A DNA stretch of 64,000 nucleotides from a bacterium (lineage in GTDB: Bacteria > Pseudomonadota > Alphaproteobacteria > Acetobacterales > Acetobacteraceae). A program made the position numbers and the translations under genes. Below, in pieces: positions 16,664 through 25,403 of this stretch (positions within the stretch are counted from its first letter, which is position 1; every line of letters starts with the position of its first letter). Where the stretch lies: the NCBI GenBank assembly GCA_026224825.1, contig JAMFRO010000005.1, forward strand, positions 1 through 64,000, in the 5' to 3' direction. The notes under the pieces are model-generated. The model was not told the DNA's origin. It did not search any database and saw only the letters and a list, made by a program, of their open reading frames with translations.

Positions 16664-17884
16664 ATGGACGATGATGCAGCGGACGATGATGCAGCGTTGC
16701 GCGCAGCCTGGGCCGGTTTCTGTGACCGTTTGAAAGAGGCGGGCGAAAAATCCTTCAAGCCACAAAACCCCGCCACCCCCCTGCACCGGGCCGATGCCTT
16801 CCGCTTCCTCACCCAAAATCTGGGTCAGGCTTTCGACCTCGCGCTGGAGACCAAAAACACCAGCTTCCCCGCCCTCCATCTCTTCAACTCACCCACCCGC
16901 AAACTCGGCGGCGATTGCGCGGATTTCATCTATCTCCAGGCCTGGATTGATGGAAACTCAACCTACCGCATCACCGGCAACCGCGGCACCGCACCCTTCC
17001 TTAACTTCACCGTACAAGGCCCGCGCCCCGCAAAAACCGCCGCCGGCTTTGCCCCCTTGCACGACCCCTTCGGCGATATCCCCGAAGCCAATCTCTTCGG
17101 CCACCAGCTCACCACCACCTGGGACGGCAGTTTCGAACTCTTCATCGGCGGCCCTCAGCGCGGCCCCAACTGGCTGCCGACCACGCCAGGCTCACGCAAA
17201 CTCTTCCTCCGCCAGGGGTTCGACCGCTGGGATGAAACCCCTGCGAAAATGCGCATCGAGCGCATCGACATGACCAGCCCAAAACCTCTGCCAACCCCGG
17301 CGGATATGATCCAGGCGATGGACTGGGCCGGCAATTTCGTCACCGGCATAATGCAGGACTGGCCGGATTGGATGTTCGCGCATGGCGGCGTCAACGAACA
17401 CGATCCCAACAACTTCCCCCCGGAAGCGGACACGGCGGATGACAAAAAACGCGGCCGCGCCGCCACCAACATGCATTGGCACATCGCCGAGGATGAAGCC
17501 CTCATCGTTGAATTTCCCGCGCATGAGGGCCTGTGGATGCTCACCAACATGGGCGTGTTCTGCAACAGCATGGACTACCTGTACCGCCCGGTAAGTTACA
17601 CCCCAAGCCGGAGCAAAGCCGATGCGGATGGCAAAATCCGCATGGTGCTGTGCCATGACGATCCAGGTTTCCACAACTGGATCGACACCCAGGGCTTTAT
17701 CCGCGGCAACCTCACCTACCGGCACATGCTGGCCGGCAGGCCGGTGCCGCTCGCTACAAACCTCGTAAAACGCGCCGCCCTCACCCAGGCCCTGCCGGAG
17801 GGCAGCGCGCGCGTAACGCCGGAAGTGCGCACGGCACAGCTCTGGGCCCGCTTCAACGGCATCCGCCAACGCTACGGGATTTAG
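16664..17884 (+). CDS. DUF1214 domain protein (second copy)
   Basis: A protein of 406 residues, paralogue of the gene at 6633. It shares the I-D-G-N-S-T-Y-R-I-T-G-N-R-G-T segment near residue 100 and the C-terminal E-G-L-W-M-L-T-N-M-G-V block. Three candidate starts lie within nine bases (GTG 16655, ATG 16658, ATG 16664); GGGAG at 16651-16655 best serves 16664. The N terminus carries an unusual D-D-D-A-A-D-D-D run from a repeated GACGATGATGCAGCG sequence. Function unknown. Confidence 0.68.
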   Translation: MDDDAADDDAALRAAWAGFCDRLKEAGEKSFKPQNPATPLHRADAFRFLTQNLGQAFDLALETKNTSFPALHLFNSPTRKLGGDCADFIYLQAWIDGNSTYRITGNRGTAPFLNFTVQGPRPAKTAAGFAPLHDPFGDIPEANLFGHQLTTTWDGSFELFIGGPQRGPNWLPTTPGSRKLFLRQGFDRWDETPAKMRIERIDMTSPKPLPTPADMIQAMDWAGNFVTGIMQDWPDWMFAHGGVNEHDPNNFPPEADTADDKKRGRAATNMHWHIAEDEALIVEFPAHEGLWMLTNMGVFCNSMDYLYRPVSYTPSRSKADADGKIRMVLCHDDPGFHNWIDTQGFIRGNLTYRHMLAGRPVPLATNLVKRAALTQALPEGSARVTPEVRTAQLWARFNGIRQRYGI

Positions 17885-17997
17885 GAACTGCATCTAACCC
17901 AGGCCATTGCATAAGGGACAGGCCATTTCCCCCAGCCAGGCGGTTGCGCGCGCCCGGCAATATGCTGAAATGACCGAAAATGCGGAGGAGCAGACTC

Positions 17998-18798
17998 ATG
18001 ACACAAGCAACCATCGGCGTCGCCATCATCACCGGGGCCGCTGGCGGCATCGGCTCAGCCTGTGTCACCAAACTGGCCGAAGCCGGCTGGCCGCTCATCC
18101 TGTGCGACATCAGCCTGGCCCGGCTGGAAGAGCGCGCCGCCCCCTTACGCGCCGCCGGGCAGCAGGTGGAACTCCTGGCCGGAGACATGTCGGACCCAGC
18201 CATCCTCGCCCAGCTCGAAGCCATCATCGGCGACCGCCCGGTGGGTGCGGTGATCCATACAGCGGGGCTGACGCCCACCATGGCCAATGCCGCGCGCATA
18301 CTGGAGGTGAATTACGACGTCTCCGCCCGGCTGGCAGCGTTAGTGCGCCCGCGCATGGCCGAAGGCGGCTGCTGCGTGCTCACCGCCTCCTCCTCGGCCT
18401 ATCTGGTCAGCTCACCCGAGATCGACGCCGCCATCGCCGCCCTGACGTCTGATGATTCTTCCTCTTTGCTGCCCTTCGCCACCTCGCCGGAAATCGCCTA
18501 CCCCATCTCCAAACGCGCCGTCATCCGCCTGGTCGGGCGCGAGGCCGAGGCGTTCGGCGCCCGCAACGCGCGCATCGTCTCCATCTCCCCAGGGCTGATC
18601 GACACCGCAGCCGCGCGCAAGGAAGCCGCCGCCAGCCCGCAAATGGAGGCGATGCGCCAGAAAACCCCGCTGCGCCGCTTCGGCCTGCCGGAAGAAATCG
18701 CCTCCGTCGCCGCCTTCCTGTGCTCACCGGCCGCCTCCTTCATCTCGGGGCGCGATATCCCCGTGGATGGCGGCATGCTGGTCGGGCTCGGCCGCTAA
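17998..18798 (+). CDS. Short-chain dehydrogenase/reductase
   Basis: A protein of 266 residues. The cofactor loop I-T-G-A-A-G-G-I-G-S is near the N terminus, the catalytic serine lies in T-A-S-S-S-A-Y and the pair Y-P-I-S-K is intact. The spacing between the serine and the tyrosine is longer than in most classical SDRs because of an insertion around S-P-E-I-D-A-A-I-A-A-L. This layout is seen in 3-alpha-hydroxysteroid-dehydrogenase-like SDRs, which is suggestive given the KstD-like neighbour but not proof. GGAGGAG precedes the ATG. Confidence 0.8.
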   Translation: MTQATIGVAIITGAAGGIGSACVTKLAEAGWPLILCDISLARLEERAAPLRAAGQQVELLAGDMSDPAILAQLEAIIGDRPVGAVIHTAGLTPTMANAARILEVNYDVSARLAALVRPRMAEGGCCVLTASSSAYLVSSPEIDAAIAALTSDDSSSLLPFATSPEIAYPISKRAVIRLVGREAEAFGARNARIVSISPGLIDTAAARKEAAASPQMEAMRQKTPLRRFGLPEEIASVAAFLCSPAASFISGRDIPVDGGMLVGLGR

Positions 18799-18799
18799 A

Positions 18800-19579
18800 A
18801 TGAGCGGCAAGGTGGACTATGTTTTCCTGCACGGCGGGGGCCAGGGTAGCTGGGTCTGGGCCGAGACCATCGCCGCCATGCGCGTCCAGGCGATCGCCGC
18901 CATGCGCGCTCAGGCACCGGAGGCAATCGGCCGTGTGCTGGCGCTGGACGTGCCCGGCTGCGGCGTAAAACGCGGGCGGGATACCACCAACACAGGCATC
19001 GACGACATCGCCGCCGAACTGCTGGCGGACATCACCGCCGCCGGGCTGCAAAACCCGGTGCTGGTCGGCCATTCCCAGGCCGGCTCGGTAATGCCGCACA
19101 TCCTCACCCTCCAGCCGTCACTGTTCCGCCGCGCCATCTACATCTCCTGCTCGGTGCCGCTCCCCGGCCAGACCGTCATCGCCATGATCGGCGCCGGTGT
19201 GCACGGCGCAAACCCGGATGAAGTCGGCTGGCCGCTGGACCCGCAGACCCATTCACTGGCAGAGCGGGCAGAGCGCATGGCAGCGTGCTTCTGCAACGAT
19301 ATGAACCCCGAGGAAACAGCCGTCTTTCTCGCCAAACTCGGCCCGGATGCCTGGCCCACGGCCAGCTACACCCATACGGGCTGGCGCCATGAACAGCTCG
19401 GCGCCGTGCCCGCCAGCTATGTGCTCTGCCTGCGCGACGGCATTCTGCCCGTGCCCTGGCAGGAGATTTTCGCCGCGCGCTTCAAAACCGGGCGCACCAT
19501 CCGCCTCGATGCCGGGCACCAGGCCATGACCACAAGGCCGCACGCCCTGGCCGAGATTCTACGCCACGAAGCAGGATAA
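18800..19579 (+). CDS. Alpha/beta hydrolase
   Basis: A protein of 259 residues in the MenH/salicylate-esterase-like branch. It has the oxyanion segment F-L-H-G-G-G-Q-G-S-W-V-W, nucleophile elbow G-H-S-Q-A-G, and a C-terminal D-A-G-H-Q-A-M histidine. I start it at the ATG at 18800, one base after the SDR stop; no strong ribosome-binding site is seen, consistent with translational coupling. The helix after the oxyanion loop carries a duplicated octapeptide. Confidence 0.78.
   Translation: MSGKVDYVFLHGGGQGSWVWAETIAAMRVQAIAAMRAQAPEAIGRVLALDVPGCGVKRGRDTTNTGIDDIAAELLADITAAGLQNPVLVGHSQAGSVMPHILTLQPSLFRRAIYISCSVPLPGQTVIAMIGAGVHGANPDEVGWPLDPQTHSLAERAERMAACFCNDMNPEETAVFLAKLGPDAWPTASYTHTGWRHEQLGAVPASYVLCLRDGILPVPWQEIFAARFKTGRTIRLDAGHQAMTTRPHALAEILRHEAG
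18869..18916. repeat. 24-bp tandem duplication, in frame
   Basis: Two 24-bp units (18869-18892 and 18893-18916) encode I-A-A-M-R-V-Q-A and I-A-A-M-R-A-Q-A. They differ at only a few bases, indicating a recent in-frame duplication in the hydrolase gene. Confidence 0.85.
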
Positions 19580-19638
19580 CCCGCTTCCCAAGGCGAATTT
19601 ATGTTGCACCGCAGTAAACCCCTGTGCTTGCATGCCGC

Positions 19639-21036
19639 ATGGGGAATTTTGCTCATAGTTTCCGTGGCGAGACCTATCGCTTCGCCGATCTGAAAGCCGT
19701 TCTGGCCTGCGCCTCGGCCCGGCGCTCGGGCGATGAGCTGGCCGGGCTGGCGGCGGAGAGCGATGCCCAGCGCGTGGCGGCCAGAGCCGTGCTGGCCGAC
19801 CTGCCCTTAAAAATCTTCCTCGAAGAAACGCTCATCCCCTATGAGAGCGACGAGATCACCCGGCTGATCATCGACACGCATGATGCCATTGCCTTCAAAC
19901 CCATCTCCCACCTCACCGTGGGGGCGTTGCGCGACTGGCTGCTTTCCTACGAGGCCGATAGCGCCGCCCTAGCCAGGCTCGCCCCAGGGCTGACCCCCGA
20001 AATGGCCGCCGCCGTCAGCAAGCTGATGCGCAACCAGGATCTCATCGCCGTGGCCCGCAAATGCGTGGTGGTGAAAAAATTCCGCAACACCATCGGCCTG
20101 CCCGGCCGCCTCTCCTCGCGCCTCCAGCCCAACCACCCCACCGACGACCTGCGCGGCATCGCCGCCTCCACGCTGGACGGGCTGCTCTACGGCACCGGCG
20201 ACGCCGTCATCGGCATCAACCCCGCCACCGATAATGTGCAAAACTGCATCTCGCTCCTCGACATGCTGGACAGCCTGCGCCAGCGCTACGACATCCCCAC
20301 CCAGACCTGCGTGCTGACCCATGTAACCAATGCCATCGAGGTGATGAATGCCGGCGGCGCGATGGATCTGGTGTTTCAATCCATCGCCGGCAGCGAGGCG
20401 GCCAATGAAGGCTTCGGCATAAACCTCAACATTCTGCGCGAGGCCCAGGAAGCGGCGCTATCCCTCAAGCGCGGCACGCTCGGCAACGATGTGATGTATT
20501 TCGAAACCGGCCAGGGCGCCGCACTCTCAGCCGGCGCGCATTTCGGCATCGACCAGCAGACCATCGAAACCCGCGCCTATGCCGTCGCCCGCGCCTTCTC
20601 GCCTTTGCTGGTCAACACCGTGGTCGGCTTCATCGGCCCGGAATATCTCTACGACGGCAAACAGATCATCCGCGCCGGGCTGGAAGACCATTTCTGCGCC
20701 AAGCTGCTCGGCGTGCCGATGGGCTGCGACGTTTGCTACACCAACCATGCCGAGGCCGACCAGGACGACATGGACACGCTGATGACGCTTCTTACAGCCG
20801 CCGGCGTCTCCTTCGTCATCGCCGTGCCGGGGGCGGATGACGTGATGCTGAATTACCAATCCCTCGCCTATCACGACATTCTCTACCTACGCTCGGCTTT
20901 CGGCGCCCGGCCCGCGCCCGAGTTCGAGACCTGGCTGGAAAAAATGGACATGTACGACCATGCCGGGCGGATGCGCCTGCCGGGCGGGAACCCAGTGCTG
21001 AAACGCCTGATCGCGGAGCATCGCGATGCCGCCTGA
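19639..21036 (+). CDS. eutB: Ethanolamine ammonia-lyase, large subunit
   Basis: A protein of 465 residues, full length for EutB. The F-R-G-E-T-Y-R-F-x-D-L-K start, the F-Q-S-I-A-G-S-E-A-A-N-E-G-F-G segment near 260 and Y-F-E-T-G-Q-G are diagnostic. With EutC it converts ethanolamine to acetaldehyde and ammonia using adenosylcobalamin. I use the ATG at 19639; a GTG five codons earlier is possible. No other eut genes, microcompartment shell genes or reactivase are present nearby, so this is a stand-alone eutBC pair. Confidence 0.93.
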   Translation: MGNFAHSFRGETYRFADLKAVLACASARRSGDELAGLAAESDAQRVAARAVLADLPLKIFLEETLIPYESDEITRLIIDTHDAIAFKPISHLTVGALRDWLLSYEADSAALARLAPGLTPEMAAAVSKLMRNQDLIAVARKCVVVKKFRNTIGLPGRLSSRLQPNHPTDDLRGIAASTLDGLLYGTGDAVIGINPATDNVQNCISLLDMLDSLRQRYDIPTQTCVLTHVTNAIEVMNAGGAMDLVFQSIAGSEAANEGFGINLNILREAQEAALSLKRGTLGNDVMYFETGQGAALSAGAHFGIDQQTIETRAYAVARAFSPLLVNTVVGFIGPEYLYDGKQIIRAGLEDHFCAKLLGVPMGCDVCYTNHAEADQDDMDTLMTLLTAAGVSFVIAVPGADDVMLNYQSLAYHDILYLRSAFGARPAPEFETWLEKMDMYDHAGRMRLPGGNPVLKRLIAEHRDAA

Positions 21037-21050
21037 TGCGGAGCATCGAA

Positions 21051-21797
21051 ATGCCAAATGAAGATCCCTGGAGCGCACTGCGGCTAGCGACACGCGCCCG
21101 CATCGGCCTCGGCCGCGCGGGCGATGCCATGAAGATCGCCGACGTGCTCGACTTCCAATTCGCCCATGCCAAGGCGCGCGACGCCGTGCACACCAAACTC
21201 AACGTCGCTGCCCTGCAAACCGCTTTACCCGGCGCCATCCACGTCCATAGCGAGGTCGAGGGGAGAGACATGTACCTGCGCCGCCCCGACCTCGGCCGCC
21301 GCCTGCACCCCGATTGCCTGCCCCAACTCCCCCCCGGCGATTACGACGCGGTCTTCATCATCAGCGACGGCCTCTCCGCCACCGCCATCATGCAAAATGC
21401 CGTGCCGATGGTCGAAGCCATCCTCGCGCGCCTCCCCGGCTTCAAAATCGCCCCCATCATCATCGCCACCCAGGCCCGCGTGGCCCTGGGCGATGACATC
21501 GGCGAGGCCCTCGGCGCCAGACTATGCGCCGTGCTGATCGGCGAACGTCCGGGCCTGACCGTGTCGGACAGCCTCGGAATCTATCTCACCTACAACCCCA
21601 AACGCGGCACCCGCGATTCCGCCCGCAACTGCATCTCCAACATCCACGCCCATGGCGGCCTCTCCTACAACGCCGCGGCGGACATGCTGGCCTGGCTGAT
21701 GCGCGAAGCCCTGCGCCGCCAGCTTACGGGTGTGAACCTGAAGGAGGCCAGCGGCCTGCTGGCCCCGGCTGAAGCCCAGCCTGCCGCGCTGGCCTAA
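21051..21797 (+). CDS. eutC: Ethanolamine ammonia-lyase, small subunit
   Basis: A protein of 248 residues. EutC features include W-S-A-L-R-L-A-T-R-A-R-I-G-L-G-R-A-G, the D-Y-D-A-V-F-I-I-S-D-G-L-S-A segment and E-R-P-G-L-T-V-S-D-S-L-G-I-Y-L-T-Y near residue 170. It supplies much of the B12-binding surface. GGAG lies seven bases before the ATG at 21051; an ATG at 21036, overlapping the eutB stop, is the alternative. The 18-bp stretch around its start repeats the last codons of eutB almost exactly. It ends tail-to-tail with the TetR gene. Confidence 0.93.
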   Translation: MPNEDPWSALRLATRARIGLGRAGDAMKIADVLDFQFAHAKARDAVHTKLNVAALQTALPGAIHVHSEVEGRDMYLRRPDLGRRLHPDCLPQLPPGDYDAVFIISDGLSATAIMQNAVPMVEAILARLPGFKIAPIIIATQARVALGDDIGEALGARLCAVLIGERPGLTVSDSLGIYLTYNPKRGTRDSARNCISNIHAHGGLSYNAAADMLAWLMREALRRQLTGVNLKEASGLLAPAEAQPAALA

Positions 21798-22417
21798 CGG
21801 CGGCGCATACCATTTAGGAAGAGCCCCACAGCAAAGCGAATCCGCTCGTCGATCTCCGCTTCATCCATCACATTGCCTGAAACGATAATGCGCGTGGGCC
21901 CGCCGACCACCAGGCTGAGGAAGGCCGAGGCGGCACGGGCGGGATCGGTCACGATAATCTCCTTGCTGTAGCGCGCGAATAATTCGCTCAGCACCTCCAT
22001 GACCGGCCCCGCCCCCCTCTCGAAGGATTCGTTGAAAAGTTCAGGGAAGCGAAAGGATTGGGTGCCAAGGATGCGCTGTAGTTTGGTGGCAACCGGCGTC
22101 GCCATATTCGTCACCCGCTGCTGGCCGATGGCGACGAGCGTTTCCTCCAGATCCTGCGTTACCACCGCCTCTATGGCCTCTCGCGGTATCGTATAGAGGA
22201 CAATGGCCCGCCTCACCGCCGCTTTAAACAAAGCCGGCTTATCCTCGTAATAGGCATACACCGTGCGCTTGGACATGCCGACTGCGGTCGCGATCTCCTC
22301 CATCGTCGCCTGCTCGAAGCCGCGCTCCAGGAAGATGTCGAGCGCCGTGGTGAGCAGCTCCTCATGCCGCTGCACCTGCTGTTCACGGGTCGGCCGGCCG
22401 GCACGCGGTGCCGCCAA
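21794..22417 (-). CDS. TetR family transcriptional regulator
   Basis: A protein of 207 residues. The helix-turn-helix reads A-L-D-I-F-L-E-R-G-F-E-Q-A-T-M-E-E-I-A-T-A-V-G-M-S-K-R-T-V-Y-A-Y-Y-E-D-K, with an AcrR-type C-terminal domain. I propose a TTG start at 22417 because GAGG is correctly spaced before it and the domain begins soon after. Longer in-frame readings exist but have no support. It is divergent from the LuxE/LuxC genes and likely represses them. Confidence 0.8.
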   Translation of the reverse strand: MAAPRAGRPTREQQVQRHEELLTTALDIFLERGFEQATMEEIATAVGMSKRTVYAYYEDKPALFKAAVRRAIVLYTIPREAIEAVVTQDLEETLVAIGQQRVTNMATPVATKLQRILGTQSFRFPELFNESFERGAGPVMEVLSELFARYSKEIIVTDPARAASAFLSLVVGGPTRIIVSGNVMDEAEIDERIRFAVGLFLNGMRRR

Positions 22418-22473
22418 TTTTGCCTCATGCTGAATCTGCTTGCCCTCCGGGGATGTTCCCCATATAATGAAAC

Positions 22474-22504
22474 GTACTGGTACCACAAAATCAGCCTGGT
22501 ACCC
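22474..22504. promoter_or_regulatory. Candidate TetR operator upstream of luxE/luxC-like genes
   Basis: Two direct copies of TGGTACC start at 22478 and 22497, the first part of GTACTGGTACCA. They lie in the 137-bp divergent region between the TetR gene and the LuxE-like gene. A related dyad (AGGTACC-CACC-AGTACCT) lies at 27102-27119 before an SDR gene. Regulator assignment is inferred. Confidence 0.35.
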
Positions 22505-22554
22505 ATTTAAATAACCGGAAACGCCCGGAAACGGATATAGAAGGAGTACATCAC

Positions 22555-23904
22555 ATGGGTGAAGCAGCCGCAAAGCTGACCCGGCTCGTCGGTTCTGAAA
22601 ACCGCTACGATATTGCATTTGAAGACGTCCGCGCCGCCCAGGTGGAGGCGATGAACGAGCGCTTCCAGGAGCGCAAAGACGCCATAAAACTCGTCGGCCA
22701 CCGCGCCCGCGAGTCCAACCTGACCGAAATCCGCAGCCATGAGGATGCCGTGCAACTGCTGCTGCCGCACACCGCCTATAAGAGCTACCCGGAATCTTTC
22801 CTCTCCGGCGAGAAATGGGACCGCTTAGGCAAATGGCTCGACACCGTTGCCACCTACCGCGTGCCGCCGCAGGACGTCGCGTCCATCCACGGCATTGACG
22901 ACTGGGTCGAGAAGCTCGAACAGGGCGGGCATTACGTGTCCTGCTCCAGCGGCACCACAGGCAAATCCGCCATGCTCGTCGCCTCCAAAGCCGACATGGA
23001 ATGGTGCAAAAAAGAGGCCGTGGCCGCTTATAGCTGGGGCTCGGGCGTTAAGCCTGCCCAGGACCGCATCATTTTCGGCATGGCCCCCGTCGCCAAGGTG
23101 GCACGCAACGATGCCACCGGCGAAGCCTATACCGCGGCGCTGCAGGACCCGAATTTCGAGCGTTTCGTCTACCCCGTGCCGCCCATCACCGTCGGTGGGC
23201 TGACCAACATGGTGGTGCTGCGCAAGTCCATTGCCGACGGCACAGCCAAGCCGGAAGACATTGCCCGGTATGAAGCGACATCGGCAGCCCGCCAGAAGGC
23301 GGTTGACGATGCGGTGGGCATCACCGCGCAGGCGCTTATCGAGGCGCGCGCCAACAAGCTGCACGTCTCCGGCCTGTGGGCAGGGCTTTATAACGTCGCC
23401 AAGGCTGTGCGCGACCTGGGCTACAGCGGCAAGGATTTCAACGCCGATAATTCGATCTACGTCGGCGGTGGGCTCAAGCGCGCGGTACTCCCGGATAATT
23501 ACCGCGAATTCGTCTACGAGACGTTCAACATCCAGCCGGACCGCAACTACCAGAATTACTCCATGCAGGAGATGCATTCCGGCATGCCGCGCTGCCAGAA
23601 GGGCGGGCGCTACCATCTGCCGGCCTGGCTGGTGCCGCTCACGCTGAACAAAAATGGCGATGAGCTGCTGCCCATCACCAAGAACGAATTCGAAGGCCGC
23701 GCCGCTTTCTTCGATCTGTCGATCGACGGCCGCTGGGGCGGGGTGATTTCCGGCGATAAAATCTCGATTGATTTCAGCCCCTGCGCCTGTGGCGCGAAGG
23801 GCCCGAGCGTGCGCGACAATGTGGCGCGGTATTCAGACCTTGAAGGCGACGACAAGATCGGCTGCGCCGGAACCGTGGATGCCTATGTAAGAGGTGTAGC
23901 ATGA
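22555..23904 (+). CDS. LuxE-like acyl-protein synthetase / acid-activating enzyme
   Basis: A protein of 449 residues. The core S-C-S-S-G-T-T-G-K-S-A near residue 130 is the adenylate-forming SGTTG loop of LuxE-type synthetases, and C-A-C-G near 420 fits their C-terminal part. LuxE activates a carboxylic acid as acyl-AMP and passes it to a reductase partner. Here the partner is the LuxC-like gene, whose start overlaps this stop by four bases. AAGGAG precedes the ATG. No LuxA/LuxB genes are present, so the product aldehyde probably feeds metabolism rather than light. Confidence 0.8.
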   Translation: MGEAAAKLTRLVGSENRYDIAFEDVRAAQVEAMNERFQERKDAIKLVGHRARESNLTEIRSHEDAVQLLLPHTAYKSYPESFLSGEKWDRLGKWLDTVATYRVPPQDVASIHGIDDWVEKLEQGGHYVSCSSGTTGKSAMLVASKADMEWCKKEAVAAYSWGSGVKPAQDRIIFGMAPVAKVARNDATGEAYTAALQDPNFERFVYPVPPITVGGLTNMVVLRKSIADGTAKPEDIARYEATSAARQKAVDDAVGITAQALIEARANKLHVSGLWAGLYNVAKAVRDLGYSGKDFNADNSIYVGGGLKRAVLPDNYREFVYETFNIQPDRNYQNYSMQEMHSGMPRCQKGGRYHLPAWLVPLTLNKNGDELLPITKNEFEGRAAFFDLSIDGRWGGVISGDKISIDFSPCACGAKGPSVRDNVARYSDLEGDDKIGCAGTVDAYVRGVA

Positions 23905-25310
23905 ACGCAGTAACTGGAGTGCAGACCCCGATCATCTCCGCGCCGATTTTCGCGCGCGGCGTGGTCATCGAGGGCAATGATTCGACACATAAATCGCGCG
24001 ATCTGGGTGTGACCTTCGCCACGCCGAAGATCGATCTGAACAAGATCGTGCATCCGCGCACGGAAGTGCCGCCATTGCTCAACGTGCCGCTGGCCGAGAT
24101 CATCGATTTTCTGGTCGAGACCGGACAAAAGATGCTGGCCTCGGACAATCCTTATATGCAGGAATGTTTCGACCGCATGGCCTCCACCCATATTCTGCCG
24201 CGCAGCGTGGTGGAGAATGTGGCCAGACACGCCGTGGCCTATCTGAACAAGGACATCCTCAAAGCCGAGGTCGAGCAGAACTTCCCCGACCCGCGCGCGC
24301 TGGATGGCTGGGTGCCGAAGCAGGATTTCACCGGGCGCAAAAGTTTCGTACGCGCCTTCGCCCCGCGCCTGATCCATGTTCTGCCAGGCAACTCGCCGGG
24401 TGTTGCCGTAAAATCGGTAGCGCAGGGCGCGATGGTCAAGGGCATCAACCTGTTCAAGATGTCCTCCGCCGATCCGTTCACCATGGTCGCCATCCTGCGC
24501 ACCATGGCGATGATCGACCCCGAACATCCCATCGTGAAATCAATGTCCGCCGTCTACTGGCGCGGCGGCGATGCAGCCATCGAGCAGGTGTTGTACCGGC
24601 CGCAGTATTTCGACAAGATCGTGGCCTGGGGCGGCGGCGATGCCATCAACAATGTCATCAAATACCTCGGCCCAGGCTTCCAGCTCGTGTCCTTCGACCC
24701 GAAAACCTCGATCTCGATGGTGGGGCGTGAGGCCTTTGCATCCGAGGAAACACTGGAACGCGCAGCCGACCTCGCCTCGGCGGATGTGATGACGCTGAAC
24801 CAAGAAGCCTGCGTCGCCAGCCGCTTCCAATATGTGGAAGGCAGCCAGGAACAGGTCGACCGTTTCTGCGCCGCACTGCATCGCCGCATCGCCGCGCGCG
24901 CGAAAGACTCAGGCGACATCCGCCCGCTGGACATGGACCTGCGCGAGCAGATCGAAACCATGATCATGATGGATGATGAATACGGCGTCTGGGGAAAGCC
25001 TGACGGCAAAGGTGTGGTCATCCGCTCCGAAGAGCCTGTGGATTTTCACCCCATCAACAAAACCGCGAATGTCGTGCGTGTGGACAGTCTCGATGATGCC
25101 GTGAAATACATCAACGTGGCAACACAGACGGTGGGCTTCTACCCGTTCAACCGCATGCCCGACTACCGTGACCGGCTGGCCAGCGGCGGGGCGCAGCGCA
25201 TCGTGCATCTGGGCGAGGCGGGGCCGAGCACCATCGGCAATCCGCATGATGCGATGTATCCCATGCACCGTTTCGTGCATTGGATGGCGCATGAGGATGG
25301 CCGCGCCTGA
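23901..25310 (+). CDS. LuxC-like acyl-CoA/acyl-enzyme reductase
   Basis: A protein of 469 residues of the LuxC family, within the aldehyde-dehydrogenase superfamily. The catalytic cysteine is C304 in N-Q-E-A-C-V-A-S-R. L-P-G-N-S-P-G-V-A near 161-169 belongs to the cofactor region. LuxC reduces activated acyl groups to aldehydes with NADPH. Translationally coupled to the LuxE-like gene. A strong hairpin follows at 25318-25340. Confidence 0.83.
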   Translation: MNAVTGVQTPIISAPIFARGVVIEGNDSTHKSRDLGVTFATPKIDLNKIVHPRTEVPPLLNVPLAEIIDFLVETGQKMLASDNPYMQECFDRMASTHILPRSVVENVARHAVAYLNKDILKAEVEQNFPDPRALDGWVPKQDFTGRKSFVRAFAPRLIHVLPGNSPGVAVKSVAQGAMVKGINLFKMSSADPFTMVAILRTMAMIDPEHPIVKSMSAVYWRGGDAAIEQVLYRPQYFDKIVAWGGGDAINNVIKYLGPGFQLVSFDPKTSISMVGREAFASEETLERAADLASADVMTLNQEACVASRFQYVEGSQEQVDRFCAALHRRIAARAKDSGDIRPLDMDLREQIETMIMMDDEYGVWGKPDGKGVVIRSEEPVDFHPINKTANVVRVDSLDDAVKYINVATQTVGFYPFNRMPDYRDRLASGGAQRIVHLGEAGPSTIGNPHDAMYPMHRFVHWMAHEDGRA

Positions 25311-25317
25311 TTCGAAT

Positions 25318-25340
25318 GGGAGCGCTGCATCAGCGCTCCC
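25318..25340 (+). terminator. Hairpin after luxC-like gene
   Basis: A perfect 10-bp inverted repeat, GGGAGCGCTG-CAT-CAGCGCTCCC, 7 nt after the LuxC stop. There is no T-run after it, so it may be a weak or factor-assisted terminator or an mRNA-stabilising hairpin. Confidence 0.5.
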
Positions 25341-25403
25341 ACTCCACCTAGCCTGCCTCTCCCGCATCCGCTAAGATGCAAAAAACCTCAGCAGGAAACA
25401 CCC

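Noticed and set aside
22555..25310. A complete bioluminescence operon
   Set aside because: No luxA or luxB lies next to the LuxE/LuxC-like genes; the LLM protein at 14359 is a general superfamily member, not a luciferase subunit.
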